Shown one piece after another: positions 35,131-46,613 of a stretch of DNA of 64,000 nucleotides. The stretch covers positions 124,001 through 188,000 of the forward strand of contig NZ_SJKB01000006.1 of NCBI RefSeq assembly GCF_004331465.1, given 5' to 3'. This DNA is from Kribbella pittospori (lineage in GTDB: Bacteria; Actinomycetota; Actinomycetes; Propionibacteriales; Kribbellaceae). A model generated the notes under the pieces. The model was not told the DNA's origin and made no database searches. It saw only the letters and a program-made list of their open reading frames with translations. Both the position numbers and the translations under genes were made by a program. The number at the start of each line of letters is the position of its first letter. Within the stretch, counting starts at the first letter, position 1.

Positions 35131-35159
35131 AGGTAACCATCGGTGCATGCCGGTGTCAA
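35131..35159 (-). promoter_or_regulatory. promoter of the GH30-GH18 operon
   Basis: On the minus strand a consensus TTGACA (35154-35159) is followed after 17 bases by TTACCT (35131-35136). The -10 region overlaps two GGTNACC motifs (GGTCACC and GGTAACC, 11 bases apart), a possible second regulator site. Confidence 0.65.
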
Positions 35160-35203
35160 CGGGATGCCGAGACTTTTTTCAAGTCTTTTATTTAGTCCCG
35201 GCC

Positions 35204-35223
35204 TTGACGTGAGAGCGTTCCCA
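35204..35223 (+). promoter_or_regulatory. GH16 promoter -35 with CebR-like operator
   Basis: TTGACG (35204-35209) is directly followed by TGAGAGCGTTCCCA (35210-35223), which matches the CebR-type LacI operator TGGGAGCGCTCCCA at 11 of 14 positions and the site at 39219-39232 at 11 of 14. A repressor here would block GH16 transcription, and possibly affect the divergent GH30-GH18 operon 50 bases away. Confidence 0.65.
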
Positions 35224-35278
35224 CACCAAGCTGCGGCCAATCTCTTCTCCGACCGCCCCCGCGAGAAATGAGGCGTCC

Positions 35279-36502
35279 ATGAAGCGTTCCCGCATGGCTG
35301 CGTTCGTCGCGATCGGTGCCGCTCTGGTCGGCACCACCCTGCTGCAAGCACCTGCCGAGGCCCGTCCCCAGGCCGCCGCCGCGCCCACGGCGACGATCTG
35401 GGAGGACAACTTCGACGGCCCGGCCGGTCAAGCCCCCGATTCCGGCAAGTGGCGCTACGACATCGGTGGCTCCGGCTGGGGCAACGACGAACGGCAGTAC
35501 TACACCAACAGCACCCGGAACTCCGCCCTCGACGGCCAGGGCAACTTGGTGATCACGGCCCGCCAGGAGAACGGCGGATTCCAGTGTCACTACGGCCCGT
35601 GCCAGTACACGTCGGCCCGGCTGCTCACCGCTCAGACCTTCACCCAGACGTACGGCCGCTTCGAGGCCAGGATCAAGATCCCTGGCACCCAAGGGGTTTG
35701 GCCCGCGTTCTGGATGCTGGGTGGCGGCAACTGGCCGAACGACGGCGAGATCGACATCATGGAGAACATCGGCCGCGAGCCGACCACCGTGCACGGCACG
35801 ATCCACGGCCCGGGCTACTCCGGTGCCGACGGCATCGGCGCGGCGTACAACTCTCCGGACGGGCAGCCGTTCCGCAACGGGTTCCACACCTACCGCGTCG
35901 ACTGGGAGCCGAACTCGATCACCTGGTACGTCGACGGCATCCAGTACCAGCGCCGTACGCCGGCTGACCTGAACGGTAAGACCTGGGTCTACAACCACCC
36001 GTTCTTCATGATCATGAACGTCGCGGTCGGCGGCTACTGGCCGGGCTACCCCGACGGTTCGACCGTGATGCCGCAGACGATGACGGTCGACTACGTCCGC
36101 GTCTCCGACGTCGGCGGCAGCTCCGGCGGTTCGCGGATCACCGGCCTGGCCGGCAAGTGCCTGGACGTCGCCGCCGCCAACACCGCCGACGGCACGCCGG
36201 TTCAGCTGTACGACTGCAACGGGACCGGCGCGCAACAGTGGACCCGTCCCGGCGACGGCACGATCCGCGCCCTGGGCAAGTGCCTCGACGTGAACGCCGG
36301 ATCGGTGGCCGACGGCGCCAAAGTCCAGCTCTGGACCTGCAACGGATCCGGCGCGCAGCAATGGACATACTCCGCCGCCCACGACCTGGTGAACCCGCAG
36401 GCCAACAAGTGCCTCGATGTCACCGGCAACAACTCCGCCAACGCAACCCCGGTCCAGACCTGGACCTGCACCGGCGCAGCCAACCAGAAGTGGACGGTCT
36501 AA
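35279..36502 (+). CDS. secreted GH16 beta-1,3-glucanase with C-terminal R-type lectin
   Basis: 407 residues. Signal peptide ends 'APAEARPQ' or shortly after (about residue 30). The GH16 jelly roll (about 38-280) has the catalytic signature 'NDGEIDIMENIG' (ExDxxE), preceded by 'GVWPAFWMLGGGNWP' and followed by 'DWEPNSITWYVDG', as in laminarinases. A ricin-type trefoil (about 284-407) ends 'AANQKWTV' with QxW repeats. Cleaves beta-1,3-glucan outside the cell; the lectin probably anchors it to polysaccharide. Divergent from the GH30-GH18 operon, and its 3' end overlaps the ROK gene by 4 bases. Confidence 0.95.
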   Translation: MKRSRMAAFVAIGAALVGTTLLQAPAEARPQAAAAPTATIWEDNFDGPAGQAPDSGKWRYDIGGSGWGNDERQYYTNSTRNSALDGQGNLVITARQENGGFQCHYGPCQYTSARLLTAQTFTQTYGRFEARIKIPGTQGVWPAFWMLGGGNWPNDGEIDIMENIGREPTTVHGTIHGPGYSGADGIGAAYNSPDGQPFRNGFHTYRVDWEPNSITWYVDGIQYQRRTPADLNGKTWVYNHPFFMIMNVAVGGYWPGYPDGSTVMPQTMTVDYVRVSDVGGSSGGSRITGLAGKCLDVAAANTADGTPVQLYDCNGTGAQQWTRPGDGTIRALGKCLDVNAGSVADGAKVQLWTCNGSGAQQWTYSAAHDLVNPQANKCLDVTGNNSANATPVQTWTCTGAANQKWTV

Positions 36503-37692
36503 CCGCGCGGAGGTACGACGCCTCCGTCGCGCAGTAAGCGCAGTACGGGAAGGGTCGCGGCGCCGAGAGCTACGGCGTCGCGGCCCAACTCGCACAGGAC
36601 GATCGACACCTGCGAGTACGGCTGTTGCAACGCGTGCCGGCCGACTTCCTCCCGCAGTTGCGCCAGATAGCGCTCCCCCAGCAGCAATCCGGCCCAGCCG
36701 CCGAGGACGATGCGCTCGGGGTTCACCAGGTTGACCAGGTTGGCGAACCCGGCGGCGAGGTAGCCGATCGTGTCATTCACGACCGTTGCCGCGGCCTCCG
36801 AGGTGCTGACGGCATCGAGCACGCCGACGAAGGCCGTCTCCTCGTCGCCAGACAGTCCCGGCCCGTCGAGCTCACGATAACGGTCGAGCACGCCCTCCGC
36901 GCCGACGTACGCCTCCAGGCATCCTTCGGCGCCACAGCGGCAGCGGCGGCCGCCGTACGCGATCGTCATGTGGCCCCATTCGCCTGCACTGCTACGGGTT
37001 CCGCGGTAGCTCGACCCGTCGGCGACCAGGGCCGCGCCGACACCGGATCCGACCAGCGCGACCACGGCATCCGTCGCACCCCGGCCGGCGCCGAACCACA
37101 TCTCTGCCTGGCCGAGCGTGTTCGCACCGTTGTCCACCTGGATCGGAATATCGGTGCCCTCGGCAAGCATCTGCCCGAGCGGTACGGCGTCCCACCCGAG
37201 CGTCTGCGCATGGACGACGGCGTCGCCCTCGACGATCCCGGCCACCGCGACGCCGAGACCGAGCACCGACTCCGGCAGGACACCGGCCTCGGCAAGCACT
37301 GCACCTAGGCCTTCCAGCACGTGCTTCACCACCATCGCCGGGGTCGGTGAGTGGATCGGGTGGTCTGCGCGGGCGAGCACTCGCATCGCGAGGTCGAACA
37401 ACTCGACCCGGACTCGGGTCTCGCCGACCTCGGCGCCGACGACGTACCGGAACGTCGGTGACACCCGCAGCAGCACGCGCGGCCGGCCGCCCTCGGACTC
37501 GACCGAGCCGGCCTCCTCGACCACGCCCTCGGCGATCAGTTCGGAGACCAGGTTGCTGACACTCGCCGCGCTCAACGACGTCCGGGTACTCAACTCCTGA
37601 CGGCTGAGCGGGCCGTCGCGGAAGATGCCGGTGAGGATCACCGACCGGTTGGACCGGCGCATGTCGCGCACAGTGGTCCGCCGAACGTCCAT
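36499..37692 (-). CDS. ROK-family transcriptional regulator
   Basis: 397 residues. The winged HTH ('GPLSRQELSTRTSLSAASVS', 'NLVSELIAEGVVEE') is joined to a ROK sugar-kinase fold with the ROK zinc motif 'EWGHMTIAYGGRRCRCGAEG' and 'CLEAYVG'. 'VAVAGIVEGDAV' and 'QVDNGANTLGQAEMWFGAGR' form the sugar site. Members (NagC/Mlc/XylR-like) sense sugars or sugar phosphates. Located between the glycosidase cluster and the LacI gene, so control of one of these operons is likely but not shown. Confidence 0.92.
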   Translation of the reverse strand: MDVRRTTVRDMRRSNRSVILTGIFRDGPLSRQELSTRTSLSAASVSNLVSELIAEGVVEEAGSVESEGGRPRVLLRVSPTFRYVVGAEVGETRVRVELFDLAMRVLARADHPIHSPTPAMVVKHVLEGLGAVLAEAGVLPESVLGLGVAVAGIVEGDAVVHAQTLGWDAVPLGQMLAEGTDIPIQVDNGANTLGQAEMWFGAGRGATDAVVALVGSGVGAALVADGSSYRGTRSSAGEWGHMTIAYGGRRCRCGAEGCLEAYVGAEGVLDRYRELDGPGLSGDEETAFVGVLDAVSTSEAAATVVNDTIGYLAAGFANLVNLVNPERIVLGGWAGLLLGERYLAQLREEVGRHALQQPYSQVSIVLCELGRDAVALGAATLPVLRLLRDGGVVPPRG

Positions 37693-37855
37693 GCCCTGCC
37701 CCTACCTGGTCCGGCCCCAGGCAGGCCGCTCGGCCCGAGTCCATCACGCCGTACCGGGGACCCGGAAGGGGCGGCTTCCTCCAAGTGGTGAATTAAGCCG
37801 CGATTCGTTACCACCCTGTGATTGACGACCCCTCGTCGTCTCCGCTTCACTCTAC

Positions 37856-37891
37856 GGAACCGCTTCCGAAACCGGTTCCGAAACCGGTGCC
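37856..37891 (+). promoter_or_regulatory. clustered LacI-type operators upstream of the LacI gene
   Basis: The segment holds GGAACCGCTTCC followed by two tandem 12-base units, CCGAAACCGGTT and CCGAAACCGGTG, each with the central-CG palindrome ACCGGT. The 12-base repeat places sites about one helical turn apart. TTGACG (37822-37827) is a possible -35. The sequence differs from the CebR-like sites at 35210 and 39219, so a different repressor may act here. Confidence 0.6.
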
Positions 37892-37924
37892 GCGCCACAC
37901 CCCGACCGCCCGAGGGGAGTCAGC

Positions 37925-39016
37925 ATGTCGATCACCATCGCCGATGTCGCGGCGCGTGCCGGTGTCAGCAAGACCACCGTGTCGCGCGTGCTCAACGGCA
38001 AGGGCGAGCTCGATCTGCGGACCGCGGAGCGGGTCCGCCAGGTGATCGCCGAGCTCGGCTACGTGCCGAGTGCCCGGGCGGTCGGCCTGGCCCGCGGCCG
38101 GACCCGGATCGTCGGAATGCTGGTCCCGTCGCTGACCTGGCCCTGGATGGGCGAGGTGCTGCAGGGCGCCGTCGACGTGGTCGAGAGCGAGGGCTACGGG
38201 CTGCTGCTGTTCACCTTCAACCGGGGTGAGGAGTCGATGCACCAGTTCGCCTCGCAGGTCTCGGCCCAGTCGTTCGACGGCCTGCTGGTGATCGAGCCGG
38301 AAGGCACCCTCACCTACATCGAGCAGTTGCACGCGCGCGGCCTCCCGGTGGTCCTGATCGACGACCGTGCCAACCGCCCGCAGTTCCCGTCCGTCGCCAC
38401 CACCAACTACGCCGGCGGTGAGTGCGCCGCCCGGCACCTGCTGGAGCTCGGCCGGCACCGGCCGCTGGTGATCACCGGTGTCGAGCGGTTCGGCTGCACG
38501 CACGAACGCCTGGACGGCTTCCGCGACACCTACGCCGAAGCCGGTGTCGAGCTCGATCCGAGACTCGTCTTCGAAGGCGATTTCACCCACGAGAGCGGAC
38601 GGCGCGGCATCCAGCACGCGTTCGACCAGCGCCTCGAGTTCGACGCGGTCTTCGCCCACAACGACCTGTCCGCCGGCGGCGCCATCCAGGCCGTCCGCGA
38701 GACCGGGCGGAACGTGCCGAACGACGTATCGGTGATCGGTTTCGACGACATCCCGTACGCCGAACACACCGAACCGCCGCTGACCACGGTGCATCAGCCG
38801 ATGCGCCAAATGGGCCAGGCGGCCGCCCGGATGCTGATGGGCTACTTCGGCGGCACCCCGCTGCCGGACGAGCCCCAAGTGCTGCCGACGACCCTGATCG
38901 TCCGCAGCTCAACCGCCCCGAAGAGGGCATCTGGGGACCCTGCGCCGTCGCGAGCAGGTGCTCGGCGGAGTGCCTCGGTGCGCTGGAGGGGAGGTCTCGA
39001 TGCGGACCCATCGTGA
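37925..39016 (+). CDS. LacI-family transcriptional regulator, C-terminus extended by a repeat
   Basis: 363 residues. LacI HTH with hinge helix: 'ITIADVAARAGVSKTTVSRV', 'NGKGELDLRTAERV'. A periplasmic-binding-type sensor follows ('IVGMLVPSLTWPWMGEVLQG', 'VFAHNDLSAGGAIQAV', 'VSVIGFDDIPYAEHTEPPLT'). The family normally ends just after 'TTLIVRSST', but here the frame runs into long-hairpin copy 2 and adds about 27 residues ('RAGARRSASVRWRGGLDADP'). Probably controls the downstream beta-glucoside importer and GH1 gene, and perhaps GH16/GH30, through CebR-like sites. Confidence 0.93.
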   Translation: MSITIADVAARAGVSKTTVSRVLNGKGELDLRTAERVRQVIAELGYVPSARAVGLARGRTRIVGMLVPSLTWPWMGEVLQGAVDVVESEGYGLLLFTFNRGEESMHQFASQVSAQSFDGLLVIEPEGTLTYIEQLHARGLPVVLIDDRANRPQFPSVATTNYAGGECAARHLLELGRHRPLVITGVERFGCTHERLDGFRDTYAEAGVELDPRLVFEGDFTHESGRRGIQHAFDQRLEFDAVFAHNDLSAGGAIQAVRETGRNVPNDVSVIGFDDIPYAEHTEPPLTTVHQPMRQMGQAAARMLMGYFGGTPLPDEPQVLPTTLIVRSSTAPKRASGDPAPSRAGARRSASVRWRGGLDADPS

Positions 39017-39085
39017 CCTCTCCTCCAGTGCAGCGAGGCGCCCGCCGAGTGCCGCGCAGCAGGCGCAGGGTCCCCAGATGCCCTC
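38923..39085 (+). repeat. long hairpin element, copy 2 (sense on plus strand)
   Basis: A 163-nt element. Outer arms 38923-38946 and 39062-39085 are perfect 24-nt inverted repeats, different in sequence from copy 1. The inner halves share ordered blocks with copy 1 (GTCGCGAGCAGGTGCTCGG, CTGGAG, TCGATGCGGA, CTCCAGTGC, GCCGAGTGCCGCGCAG). The apical stem CGATG/CATCG has loop CGGACC, flanked by a T-T mismatch also present in the other copies. A decamer CTCAACCGCC occurs just outside both ends. It begins inside the LacI reading frame and contains that gene's stop. Confidence 0.88.
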
Positions 39086-39139
39086 AACCGCCTCGAGGAC
39101 CAAACCACCCGCCCCGAAGACACGGTCCCACTAGAAGCT

Positions 39140-39175
39140 CCGGTGGCGGGGCAGCTGCCCCTGTCCCGCCGCCGG
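39140..39175 (+). terminator. terminator-like hairpin after the LacI gene and hairpin element
   Basis: CCGGTGGCGGG (39140-39150) pairs with CCCGCCGCCGG (39165-39175) with one T-G pair, around a 14-base loop. It separates the LacI transcript from the importer operon promoter. Confidence 0.6.
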
Positions 39176-39218
39176 CGTACTCCCCCCACATCGAACGACA
39201 GGGCGTGAGCTCTTCCCA

Positions 39219-39232
39219 TGAGAGCGCTTTCA
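39219..39232 (+). promoter_or_regulatory. CebR-like operator of the beta-glucoside importer operon
   Basis: TGAGAGCGCTTTCA is a 14-bp near-palindrome centred on AGCGCT, close to the CebR consensus TGGGAGCGCTCCCA of Streptomyces (repressor released by cellobiose). It lies 67 bases upstream of the binding-protein start. Confidence 0.7.
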
Positions 39233-39246
39233 CGCCACCATGCACT

Positions 39247-39269
39247 GGCCCACCGGCTCAGGGTGGGCC
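39247..39269 (+). other. 5'-leader hairpin of the importer operon
   Basis: GGCCCACC (39247-39254) pairs perfectly with GGTGGGCC (39262-39269) around a 7-base loop, between the operator and the Shine-Dalgarno (AGGAGG, about 39288-39293). It may stabilise the mRNA 5' end or modulate translation; no further structure supports a riboswitch. Confidence 0.45.
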
Positions 39270-39298
39270 ATCCGCCAACAGATGCACAGGAGGAACCG

Positions 39299-40981
39299 AT
39301 GCGAGCACGACGCACTGTCGCGCTGGCCCTGTCGGGCTTGCTCGCGGCAGCCGCTCTGGCTGCCTGTAGTAACGGGGACGGGAAGACCGAAAGCAGCGGG
39401 ACCGGCAGTACCGCCACCGTCCTGAATGTCGGTATGCCGAACGGCCCGCAGACCGAGAACCACAACCCGTTCCTCGGCTCCTCCTCGGGCGCCTCGCTGG
39501 GCTACCGCTGGATGATCTTCGAGCCGCTGGTGATGATCAACGGCATCAAGCCGACCGAGGCCGGCAAGCCCTGGCTGGCCACCGAGTGGAAGTTCGACGC
39601 GAACTACACCAAGTTGTCGCTGACCGTCCGCGACGGCGTGAAGTGGTCCGACGGCCAGCCGATGACGGCCGAGGACGTCGCGTACTCCTTCCAGATCCGC
39701 AAGGACAATGAGGCACTGAACCCGGAGGCGATCCCCTACGGGACGATCGCTGTCGAAGGCAACAAGGTCAATCTGACCTTCACCCGGTCCCAGTTCGTCA
39801 ACCAGAACAAGATCCTGACCGCTTTCGTGGTCCCGAAGCACCAGTGGTCGACGTTGAAGGACCCGACCCAGGACACGCTGAAGAGCCCGATCGGCACCGG
39901 CCCGTACACGGTCAAGTCGTTCACCCCGCAGACCACCACGCTGGTACTGCGTGACTCGTACTGGCAGGACCTCCCGAAGGTCAAGGAGCTGCGGTACACG
40001 TCGTACAACGACAACAACGCGCAGACCACCGCGCTGGCCAACGGCGCGTCGGAGTGGAGCTTCGTCTTCGTCCCGAACGTGAAGGCCGTCTACCAGGACA
40101 AGGACCCGAAGAACCACAAGCTGTGGTTCCCGGCGAACCTCGGCATCCACGGCCTGTGGATCAACACCACCCGCAAGCCCTTCGACAACCCGGCACTGCG
40201 GCGGGCGATGGACAAGGTGATCAACCGCGACGACATCTTCATGCAGGGTGAGGCCGGTTACTTCTACCCGAAGGTCGAGTCCGTCACCGGCATCCCGACG
40301 CCGGCCGGTGAGTCCTTCATCGCCCCGGACTTCAAGGACGAGAAGCACTCGGTCGACGTCGAGGCCGCGAAGAAGGAGCTGACCGACGCCGGCTTCAAGC
40401 TCGAGGGCGACGTCCTCAAGGACCCGACCGGCAAGCCGGTGACGATCACGCTGACCGACCCGGCCGGCTGGTCGGACTACATCACCGACCTGGAGATCAT
40501 CAAGGACAACCTGTCCACGATCGGGATCAAAGCCACTGTCGACAAGGCCAACCAGGACGCCTGGTTCAAGAACATCGACGAGGGCAACTTCGACGCCGCG
40601 ATGCACTGGACCAACGGCGGCGCGACGCCGTACGACATCTACCAGAACATCATGGACGGCAAGATCCTGAAGCCGGTCGGCAAGGGCGGTGTCAGCGGCA
40701 ACTACGGGCGGTTCAACAGCCCGGAGGCGACCACGGCGCTGGACCAGTACGCCAACGCGACCGACGACGCCACCAGGACCACGGCGCTGAACACGCTGCA
40801 GAAGATCATGGTCGAGCAGATGCCGGTGATCCCGACCTCTGCCTCGAACGTCGGTGGTCTCTACAGCACGAAGAACTGGGTCGGCTGGCCCGACGAGCAG
40901 AACCAGTACGGGCCGGCCCAGCCGACCCAGCAGAACGCTCTGCAGATCGTCCTGAACCTGAAGCCCGCCGGCGCCCAGTGA
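39299..40981 (+). CDS. ABC transporter substrate-binding lipoprotein (family 5, Opp/Dpp-like)
   Basis: 560 residues. Signal peptide with lipobox 'ALAAC' (Cys about 22). The family 5 extracellular solute-binding fold is shown by 'VRDGVKWSDGQPMTAEDVAY', 'LKSPIGTGPYTVKSF', 'NLGIHGLWINTTRKPFDNPA' and 'LRRAMDKVINRDDI'. Family 5 proteins bind peptides, but several carry cello- or other beta-gluco-oligosaccharides. The adjacent GH1 gene and CebR-like operator favour a beta-glucoside ligand. ATG 39299 has a strong AGGAGG; the longer frame from 39218 would start in the operator. Confidence 0.93.
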   Translation: MRARRTVALALSGLLAAAALAACSNGDGKTESSGTGSTATVLNVGMPNGPQTENHNPFLGSSSGASLGYRWMIFEPLVMINGIKPTEAGKPWLATEWKFDANYTKLSLTVRDGVKWSDGQPMTAEDVAYSFQIRKDNEALNPEAIPYGTIAVEGNKVNLTFTRSQFVNQNKILTAFVVPKHQWSTLKDPTQDTLKSPIGTGPYTVKSFTPQTTTLVLRDSYWQDLPKVKELRYTSYNDNNAQTTALANGASEWSFVFVPNVKAVYQDKDPKNHKLWFPANLGIHGLWINTTRKPFDNPALRRAMDKVINRDDIFMQGEAGYFYPKVESVTGIPTPAGESFIAPDFKDEKHSVDVEAAKKELTDAGFKLEGDVLKDPTGKPVTITLTDPAGWSDYITDLEIIKDNLSTIGIKATVDKANQDAWFKNIDEGNFDAAMHWTNGGATPYDIYQNIMDGKILKPVGKGGVSGNYGRFNSPEATTALDQYANATDDATRTTALNTLQKIMVEQMPVIPTSASNVGGLYSTKNWVGWPDEQNQYGPAQPTQQNALQIVLNLKPAGAQ

Positions 40982-41050
40982 GGCGCGGCCCGCGGCGCCA
41001 GGCCTGACCGCCTGGCGCCGCGGCGCCATGAACCGAGGAGTCCCGATTCC

Positions 41051-42084
<1,034 letters not shown>

Positions 42085-42088
<4 letters not shown>

Positions 42089-43065
42089 AGTACCTGCTGC
42101 AGCGGATCGCCTTCTACCTGTTCACCGCGTGGGCCGCGCTCACCATCAACTTCTTCATCCCCCGGCTGATCCCGGGCGATCCGGTCACCTCGCTGATCAA
42201 CAAGTACCAAGGCCAGCTGAGCACGGACGCGATCCAGTCGCTCTACGTGCTGTTCGGCCTGGACAAGAACGCCAGTCTGTGGAGTCAGTACGTCGACTAC
42301 TGGGGCCAGATCTTCCACGGCGACCTCGGGTTGTCGTTCACGTTCTTCCCGACACCGGTCTCGGAGATCCTCCGGCAGAGCCTGCCGTGGACAATCGCGC
42401 TGGTCGGCATCACGACGTTCGCCAGCTTCATGATCGGTACGTCGCTCGGCGTCCTGGCCGGCTGGCGCCGCGGTTCGTGGCTGGACGGACTGTTGCCCGT
42501 GACAACGTTCCTGTCGTCGATCCCGTACTTCTGGCTCGGCCTGCTGGCCATCACCCTGCTGGCCGGACCGGACAGCATCTTCCCGTCGTCGGGCGGCTAC
42601 GAGCCCGGCCTGGTGCCGTCCTGGAACGCCGAGTTCATCGGCAGCGCGATCCAGCACAGCCTGCTGCCGGCCATCACGATCCTGATCTCGTCGGTCAGCG
42701 GCTGGATCCTCAGCATGCGGAACATGATGGTCACGGTCGCCTCCGAGGACTACATCACCGTCGCGCATGCCAAGGGCCTGCCCGAGCGCCGAGTGATGGT
42801 CAGCTACGCGGCTCGCAACGCGCTGCTGCCGAACGTGTCCGGCTTTGCGCTGGCGCTCGGCTTCATCGTCGGCGGCACGCTGCTGGTCGAGATCGTCTTC
42901 TCCTACCCGGGCATCGGCTACAACCTGTTCCAGGCCGTCGGTTCCAAGGACTATCCGCTGATGCAAGGCGTGTTCCTGGTGATCACGCTGTCGGTGCTGG
43001 TCGCGAACCTGATGGCCGACATCGCCTACCTGCTCCTCGACCCGCGTACCCGGAAGGAAGGCTGA
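42085..43065 (+). CDS. Opp/Dpp-type ABC transporter permease (OppB-like)
   Basis: 326 residues, six helices. N-terminal 'RIAFYLFTAWAALTINFFIP' and 'LIPGDPV' are the DppB/OppB hallmark; EAA loop 'HAKGLPERRVMVSYAARNAL'. GTG 42085 overlaps the upstream stop. Part of the five-gene importer 39299-45098. Confidence 0.95.
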
Positions 43066-43068
43066 CAC

Positions 43069-44093
43069 GTGTCCGCACCAGCCACCACCATCACCGCGGT
43101 CACGCCCGGGGGTCCGGAGGTCGCGGCCACACCGGCCAAGCGCCGCCGGCTGCGGTTCGTCGCCAATCCGAAGGCCGCGACCGGCCTGATCGTGCTCGGG
43201 TTCTTCTGCCTGATCGCGATCATCGGACCGTGGATCGCGCCGTACGACCCGTCCGCGCGTAGCAGTGACCTGATCCAGGCGCCGTCCGGCAAGCACTGGT
43301 TCGGGACGACGCATCTCGGACAGGACATCTTCAGCCAGGTGCTGGTCGGCACCCGAGGCGTGATGTTCGTCGGCCTGCTGGCCGGCATCGTCGCGACCGC
43401 GTTGTCGATCCTGATCGGCGTCAGCGCCGGTTTCCTCGGCGGCGCCGCGGACGAGAGCCTCTCGGCGTTGTCGAACGTGTTCCTGGTCATCCCCGCGCTG
43501 CCGCTGATCATCATCGTTGCCTCGACCATCCCGGCCGCCGGCGACCTGATGGTTGCCCTCGTCATCGGTTTGACGTCGTGGGCGTGGGGTGCTCGAGTGC
43601 TTCGCGCGCAGACCCTGTCCCTGCGCAGGCGCGACTATGTCGAGGCGGCTCGGGCGACCGGCGAGAGTACGTGGCGGATCATCACCGCCGAGATCATGCC
43701 GAACCTGACCGCGATCATCGCCTCCGGCTTCGTCGGCACGGTGATCTTCGCGGTGATGTCGGAGATCACCCTGGCCTTCATCGGCATCTCGACGATCTCC
43801 GAGTGGAACTGGGGCACGATCCTGTTCTGGGCGCAGAGCCAGCAGGCGTTGGCTCAGGGCGCGTGGTGGTGGTTCGTTCCGGCCGGTCTCGCGATCGCCC
43901 TGCTCGGTACGGCGCTGTCGCTGATCAACTTCGGCATCGACGAGTTCGTCAGCCCGCGGTTGCGCAGCAGCGGCCACACCAAGCTGAAGACCAAGGACGG
44001 TCACTCGGTCCGGATGCGGGTCGGCTTCACGCCTGTCCTGGGTGCTTCGCGCGAGTCGGTCACTCCCGTCGTACGCCGTCAGAAGGAGGTCGC

Positions 44094-44097
<4 letters not shown>
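43069..44097 (+). CDS. Opp/Dpp-type ABC transporter permease (OppC-like)
   Basis: 342 residues. OppC/DppC features: a charged N-terminus, 'FFCLIAIIGPWIAPYDPSA', 'HWFGTTHLGQDIFSQVLVGT' and EAA loop 'YVEAARATGESTWRIITAEI'. Starts at GTG 43069 after AAGGAAGG. Partner of 42085-43065. Confidence 0.95.
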
Positions 44098-45098
<1,001 letters not shown>

Positions 45099-45123
45099 TC
45101 TCTCCGACATCCGAAAGGCCACA

Positions 45124-46521
<1,398 letters not shown>

Positions 46522-46533
46522 GTCCCCCGCGCG

Positions 46534-46563
46534 TCCGGCGGCACCTTGTCAGGTGCCGCCGGA
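46534..46563. terminator. bidirectional terminator hairpin
   Basis: A perfect 13-bp stem (TCCGGCGGCACCT / AGGTGCCGCCGGA) with a TGTC loop, 13 bases after the GH1 stop and 50 bases before the convergent nucleotidase stop. Confidence 0.9.
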
Positions 46564-46613
46564 TCAGGTCACAGCGCATGCATCTTCTTGTTACGGATGA
46601 GTTGACGGGCTCC

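Noticed and set aside
39247..39269. Riboswitch in the importer leader
   Set aside because: Only one simple stem is present, with no conserved aptamer motif; a stabilising leader hairpin is simpler.
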